This document shows, one piece after another, positions 58,087-64,000 of a stretch of 64,000 nucleotides of DNA; position 1 is the first letter of the stretch, and every line of letters begins with the position of its first letter. The stretch is from Salvelinus alpinus. Taxonomy: Eukaryota > Chordata > Actinopteri > Salmoniformes > Salmonidae. Location: contig NC_092094.1 of assembly GCF_045679555.1 (NCBI RefSeq), positions 38,041,430 through 38,105,429 on the forward strand, written 5' to 3'. The notes beneath the pieces were generated by a model. It was given only the letters and a program-made list of their open reading frames with translations. It searched no databases and had not been told where the DNA came from. The position numbers were made by a program, and so were the translations under genes.

Positions 58087-59579
58087 AACTCAGCAAAAAA
58101 GAAACGTCCTCTCACTGTCAACTGCGTTTATTTTCAGCAAACTTAACAGTAAATATTTGTATGAAAATAACATGATTCAACAACTGAGACATAAACTGAA
58201 CAAGTTCCACAGACATGTGACTAACAGAAATTTAATAATGTGTCCCTGAACAAAGGGGGGGGGGGGTCAAAATCAAAAGTAACAGCCAGTATCTGGTGTG
58301 GCCACCAGCTGCATTAAGTGCTGCAGTGCATCTCCTCCTCATGGACTGCACCAGATTTGCCAGTTCTTGCTGTGAGATGTTACCCCACTCTTCCATCAAG
58401 GCACCTGCAAGTTCCTGGACATTTCTGGGGGGAATGGCCCTAGCCCTCACCCTCCGATCCAACAGGTCCCAGACGTGCTCAATGGGATTGAGATCCGGGC
58501 TCTTCACTGGCCATGGCAGAACACTGACATTCCTCTCTTGCAGGAAATCACACACAGAACGAGCAGTGTGGCTGGTGGCATTGTCATGCTGGAGGGTCAT
58601 GTCAGGATGAGCCTGCAGGAAGGGTACCACATGAGGGAGGAGGATGTCTTCCCTGTAACGCACAGCATTGAGATTGCCTGCAATGACAACAAGCTCAGTC
58701 CGATGATGCTGTGACACACCGCCCCAGACCATGACGGACCCTCCACCTCCAAATCGATCCCGCTCCAGAGTACAGGCCTTGGTATAACGCTCATTCCTTC
58801 GACGATAAACGCGAATCCGACCATCACCCCAGATGAGACAAAACTGCGACTCGTCAGTGAAGAGCACTTTTTGCCAGTCCTGTCTGGTTCAGCGACGGTG
58901 GGTTTGTGCCCATAGGCGACGTTGTTGCCGGTGATGTCTGGTGAGGACCTGCCTTACAACAGGCCTACAAGCCCTCAGTCCAGCCTCTCTCAGCCTATTG
59001 CGTACAGTCTGAGCACTGATGGAGGGATTGTGCGTTCCTGGTGTAACTCGGGCAGTTGTTGTTGCCATCCTGTACCTGTCTCGCAGGTGTGATGTTCGGA
59101 TGTACCGATCCTGTGCAGGTGTTGTTACACGTGGTCTGCCACTGCGAGGACGATCAGCTGTCCGTCCCGTCTCCCTGTAGTGCTGTCTTAGGCGTCTCAC
59201 AGTACGGGCATTGCAATTTATTGCCCTGGCCACATCTGCAGTCCTCATGCCTCCTTGCAGCATGCCTAAAGCACGTTCACACAGATGAGCAGGGACCCTG
59301 GGCATCTTTCTTTTTGTGTTTTTCAGAGTCAGTAGAAAGGCCTCTAGTGTCCTAAGTTTTCATAACTGTGACCTTAATTGCCTACCGTCTGTAAGCTGTT
59401 AGTGTCTTAACGACCGTTCCACAGGTGCATGTTCATTAATTGTTTACGGTTCATTGAACATGCATGGGAAACAGTGTTTAAACCCTTTACAATGAAGACC
59501 TGTGAAGTTATTTGGATTTTACGAATTAACTTTGAAAGACAGGGTCCTGAAAAAGGGACGTTTCTTTTTTTGCTGAGTT
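58087..59579 (-). mobile_element. Inner Tc1/mariner element, reverse, nearly intact
   Basis: Inserted at TA (58085-58086 and 59580-59581). The ends aactcagcaaaaaagaaacg and acgtttctttttttgctgag are inverted copies, and further inner repeats agree. Its transposase has a single visible nonsense codon. Confidence 0.93.
58232..59305 (-). pseudogene. Tc1-like transposase, one in-frame stop
   Basis: From ATG 59305 (MPRVPAHLCERALGMLQGG) the frame continues to 58232 and is interrupted only by TGA at 58889-58891, just after AQTHRR. The helix-turn-helix (TADVARAINCNARTVRRLRQ) and GRPRVTTPAQDRYI are intact. The catalytic triad is present: FTDESQF, HDNATSHTA and [11 protein letters not shown], with 34 residues between the second Asp and the Glu. 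The C-terminal tail may be extended by the G run near 58256-58266. It cannot make full-length protein without readthrough. Confidence 0.9.
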
Positions 59580-59681
59580 TAGTTTTGATGTCTTCACTAT
59601 TATTCTACAATGTAGAAAATAGTAAAGAATAAAGAAAACCCCTTGAATGAGTAGGTGTTATAAAACTTTTGACTGGTAGTG

Positions 59682-60499
59682 TACATATTGTCATAAATTT
59701 CACTTGTGATTTAAACTTGAATGTGTTGTTATTGTGTATGTATTGTAATATCCATGTATTTCAGTGTCTTTGACTGCAATGTAGGTTATCAGTAACAACT
59801 TGAACTTGAATGTGCCAGAGATCTACATTTGCTCCAGGGGTGTCTTACTACTATGGCTGACCCTAAAACAACACATTTCACTGCACCTATCTGGTGTTTT
59901 TTTTACAGACAAGTGTGGTGTGTTCCTTGACCTCTATTTTCAAAGCAAGTAACTTTTTCAAAATTCCTTTATTTGATTTTTACAAATATTTATCCTGGTT
60001 ATTCATTCACGTAGTCCTACATATCTTATAATAATCAATAGCTTCCAGTCCAAATGACATATACATCTAAAACCACTTGACCTCCCTCCATTGTACACCC
60101 ATTATAATTGCAATTTTTAATTTCACAGATTTTATATGAATATTTTCTGTGATGGTCTAATTTTCAATAGCTCACTCTCCATATGAGCTGCAGCTCTACA
60201 GACAATTGCGGTGGGTTTCGTGACCTCTCTTATCAAATGGACACCTTTTATTTTTTCAAAATTCCTCCCTGTTGATTTTTTACAAATATGTATTATATTA
60301 CAGCTGTGGTTATTCATTTACGTACAGATCAAATGTTCAATAGATTCCAGTCCAAATTACATATACATATCTAAAATCACTTGAGGTTAGGTCTCTGAAC
60401 TTCCTCGTCCATAGTACCAAAGACAGTCAAAGAATTAAGAAACAAAAAAAATAACAAAGTTGTTTAGAAACTCGTGCTAGTACAATAGCGAAGCCGCAT
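59682..60499. other. Spacer before RSPRY1, no feature recognised
   Basis: AT-rich. It contains two related segments (59943-60060 and 60245-60365: tttttcaaaattcctt, ttttacaaatat, ttccagtccaaa) that look like an old direct duplication of about 300 bp. Confidence 0.45.
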
Positions 60500-60864
60500 C
60501 AAGCTACTCCTGTCCTGGTGACAGCTGATCAGATGGGGGATAGCCGACACTACGGAACTAGCTAGCTAGCTATCAGTACAGCCGTCAACGAAATCAAACA
60601 AAGGGGTTTGAGGGCGTAACTGTTATACTCGATTAAATCAAGAAAGAGTGGATTAAATATGAACGTTAACTAGCTTGTTCTAGTTTGCCAGCTCGCGTTA
60701 GCAAGCTTATTTTTTTGATAGCTACCGTTATCTAGCAATGTAGGCTACACGTTAGCTAGCTAACCTAACGTAAACGCTATTTTCGTAAAGCTTTTGAGGC
60801 CTGTTCATCCTGACAATTTATTTTATAGTTAGTTAACCGAGGACACTACCAGCTCATTTGCGAG
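60500..60864 (+). promoter_or_regulatory. rspry1: Probable RSPRY1 promoter and non-coding first exon
   Basis: A candidate first exon ends at 60864 before a good donor (gcgag|gtaagt). The next exon starts at 61384 after an acceptor. The region is rich in gctagct and taacgtta words. The transcription start is not visible from sequence. Confidence 0.4.
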
Positions 60865-61383
60865 GTAAGTAACTTGCGAGCTATTTTTCGTTGCTGTACT
60901 AGAACCAACTAGCATCTCATGAGAGCCAACATTGGCTACGTAGCCTAGACCTATTTCTAGTTATCGTGTGGGAAATGGCTGTGAACTATTTATGTTAGCT
61001 TACTATCTGGCATCAACAGGTTAACGTTAGTGTTCTAATTTGGTAATCTAATTATACCTAGCTAGTTTAATAAAAGTTCTCAGTCAGATATAGTTAACTA
61101 ACTACCTACAGTACAGGTAACTCATTAGCAATTTCAACATGGCTGTTACAGCCAGTCAATTTATCCTTGGCGTAAATTGGTCATAGCAAACTAACGTTAG
61201 TTAGCTAGCTAGTCAGCTACATTTCCCTGAAATATAACTGCCAAACAGCCGTCTATAATGTTAGCTAGTGTTGCTGATTAACATTACTAGCTAACGTTAG
61301 CTACATAATTTCATTTTGCAGAGTATTTTGTTTTTCTTAAACATGTAGCTAGCTATTCTTTCTATACATGTTATTTTACACAG

Positions 61384-62670
<1,287 letters not shown>

Positions 62671-64000
62671 GTAAGACAAATGTCCTTATATGGTACTGTA
62701 CGTGAGCATTGATGTAATACATGGATTTCATAAGTTTCTCAAGAAAGATTGTTAATTTTCTTCAGTATCAGATAGAACAGTAAGAGGAGCTCTGTCCTCT
62801 GTGGCTGTCTCCTGTGTCAAATTAAGTAATTAGTGTGTACTCTTGGCAGCTGTAACCTCTGGATATTGATAGAGTGGATCATAAGGTTTCCCAGGCTTTG
62901 CCAGTCATTACTCTCTGTTAAAGGCTCTTCTAGCCCACACAATGATACTAATGCAGGCTTCCCATTCCGTCTCTAAGGCAATAATGAAATGCCTTTGCGC
63001 CTGCCTATTAGTCATGACAATCTCACCTGATCCCACAGCAAGATTGTGTTCATTTTACATTGAGACTTGCTTGTAAAGTTTTACTATTCCCTATTAATGC
63101 TACTCGTTTTTGAGAACCAGACCCATAGTGCTAGAGCATGGTGCTAGTTCTTGTGGACAGTCAGTGGCAGGTCTGAGCCTCTCTTTAGCTGGTTTCAGAG
63201 GTGGATCTAGCGGGGCCTAACAGTCTTAACATCTGTATCCAGCCCGCCAGCTTGTCTCTCCTCTCGTTGCCCAGTCCCTCCAGGATTTCGTGACTTTTTT
63301 GTGATTTCTGTGGCCAAAAATGCTTGATTTAGTGGCATCTTTTCTGAAATTCCGAGCTACATTTTGCGATGTTTTGTTCACGTTCATTTCATATAAAGCA
63401 ATAAAAAGTCATATGTGCTCAGTTTTAGGATGATTTTTAAGCAGAATACATAATACAAAAACAATTAGAAGCATTTAAAGTGCTCGATTTGTTTATTTTC
63501 AACATTTAAAAAATGCATTCCCCCATAATCTGTAGGTACTAAAAAATATTAAACTAGGACAAAAGAAACACCTGGGGTCCAAGCTTAAGACATATTATAT
63601 CTCAAGGTCAACTTCCATGAAAACAATTAGAGACAAAGTGCTCTTTTGGGCTGTTTCTTTTTTTGAAGAAACGCAGCTCTTTTTCTGAACATAACGAGAG
63701 GTGAAAAATCGGAAAAATAACACTTGCATTAATTAATTAGATAAAATATATATCCGTGTGTCATTTATAATCCACTCACACACACCTCTCCTCTCCATCA
63801 GGCTTGGGGCATGCTATCAACACGAGATGAACCTCTCATTCACACTCTCTCAAAAAACAAATGGATTCAAAGCTGATCAATCGCTTTCAATTTGAGGATC
63901 AATATTTATTTAGCATAAGTTGTCTTCAAAATACTTGATTGTGATTTATTTTTATTTTTTTCTGAAAGGGTTTTAAGGGAGATAAAGAACAGAAAACGTA
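62671..64000. other. rspry1: RSPRY1 intron continuing past the window edge
   Basis: Starts at gtaagaca. No further RSPRY1 exon was recognised up to 64000. Sequence is AT-rich with no identified element. Confidence 0.5.

Larger units (their letters stand above)
56607..59681 (-). mobile_element. Outer Tc1/mariner element, reverse, split by another Tc1
   Basis: TA at 56605-56606 and 59682-59683 flanks ends cactaccagtccaaagtttt and aaaacttttgactggtagtg. Shared inner arms (ctactcattcaagggttttt / aaccccttgaatgagtag) confirm the pair. A second Tc1 (58087-59579) was inserted at a TA between its 5' end and its transposase. Confidence 0.93.

Overview
This window is nuclear DNA of a teleost fish, almost certainly a salmonid. 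The coding exons are small, have GT-AG borders and are separated by introns full of transposons. The repeats are typical of salmonids: Tc1/mariner copies of the Sleeping Beauty type, a HpaI SINE (tRNA-Lys-like head with an internal GTTAAC), a tRNA-Leu-like SINE, a 5S-rRNA-derived SINE, and very long (TA)n, (CA)n and (CT)n tracts. There is no bacterial, plasmid or CRISPR content.

Four host genes lie in the order NLRC5 (+), CPNE2 (+), PSME3IP1/FAM192A (-), RSPRY1 (+), which is the gene order of human 16q13. Positions 1-8141 hold the last 23 exons of an NLRC5-like gene, nearly all single leucine-rich-repeat exons of about 84 nt. Positions 15767-43960 hold a complete copine-2 coding sequence (15 coding exons, 546 aa). 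Positions 47443-52091 hold a complete PSME3IP1 coding sequence (6 coding exons, 254 aa) with one minor-spliceosome AT-AC intron. Positions 61384-62670 hold the first two coding exons of RSPRY1, which runs off the right edge.

Most of the remainder is mobile DNA, often nested. The CPNE2 intron 19679-23872 holds a dead non-LTR retrotransposon split by a Tc1 element with an intact 340-aa transposase. The intron 23933-35523 holds a Tc1 element containing another Tc1 element and a SINE, and then a 6-kb reverse-strand non-LTR element split by a solo LTR and a half Tc1 element. A Tc1-in-Tc1 nest lies at 56607-59681, between PSME3IP1 and RSPRY1. A hAT relic with an 8-bp target duplication sits inside the AT-AC intron. 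Hairpin MITEs and minisatellites of 41, 46, 25 and 35 bp make up much of the rest.

The host genes do not form one pathway. NLRC5 is a regulator of MHC class I transcription. CPNE2 is a calcium-dependent phospholipid-binding protein. PSME3IP1 is a nuclear partner of the PA28-gamma proteasome activator. RSPRY1 is a RING/SPRY protein. No previously undescribed multi-gene system was found. The items most worth checking are the AT-AC intron, the intact Tc1 transposase, the overlapping upstream ORFs of RSPRY1, and the hairpin just upstream of CPNE2 coding exon 14.
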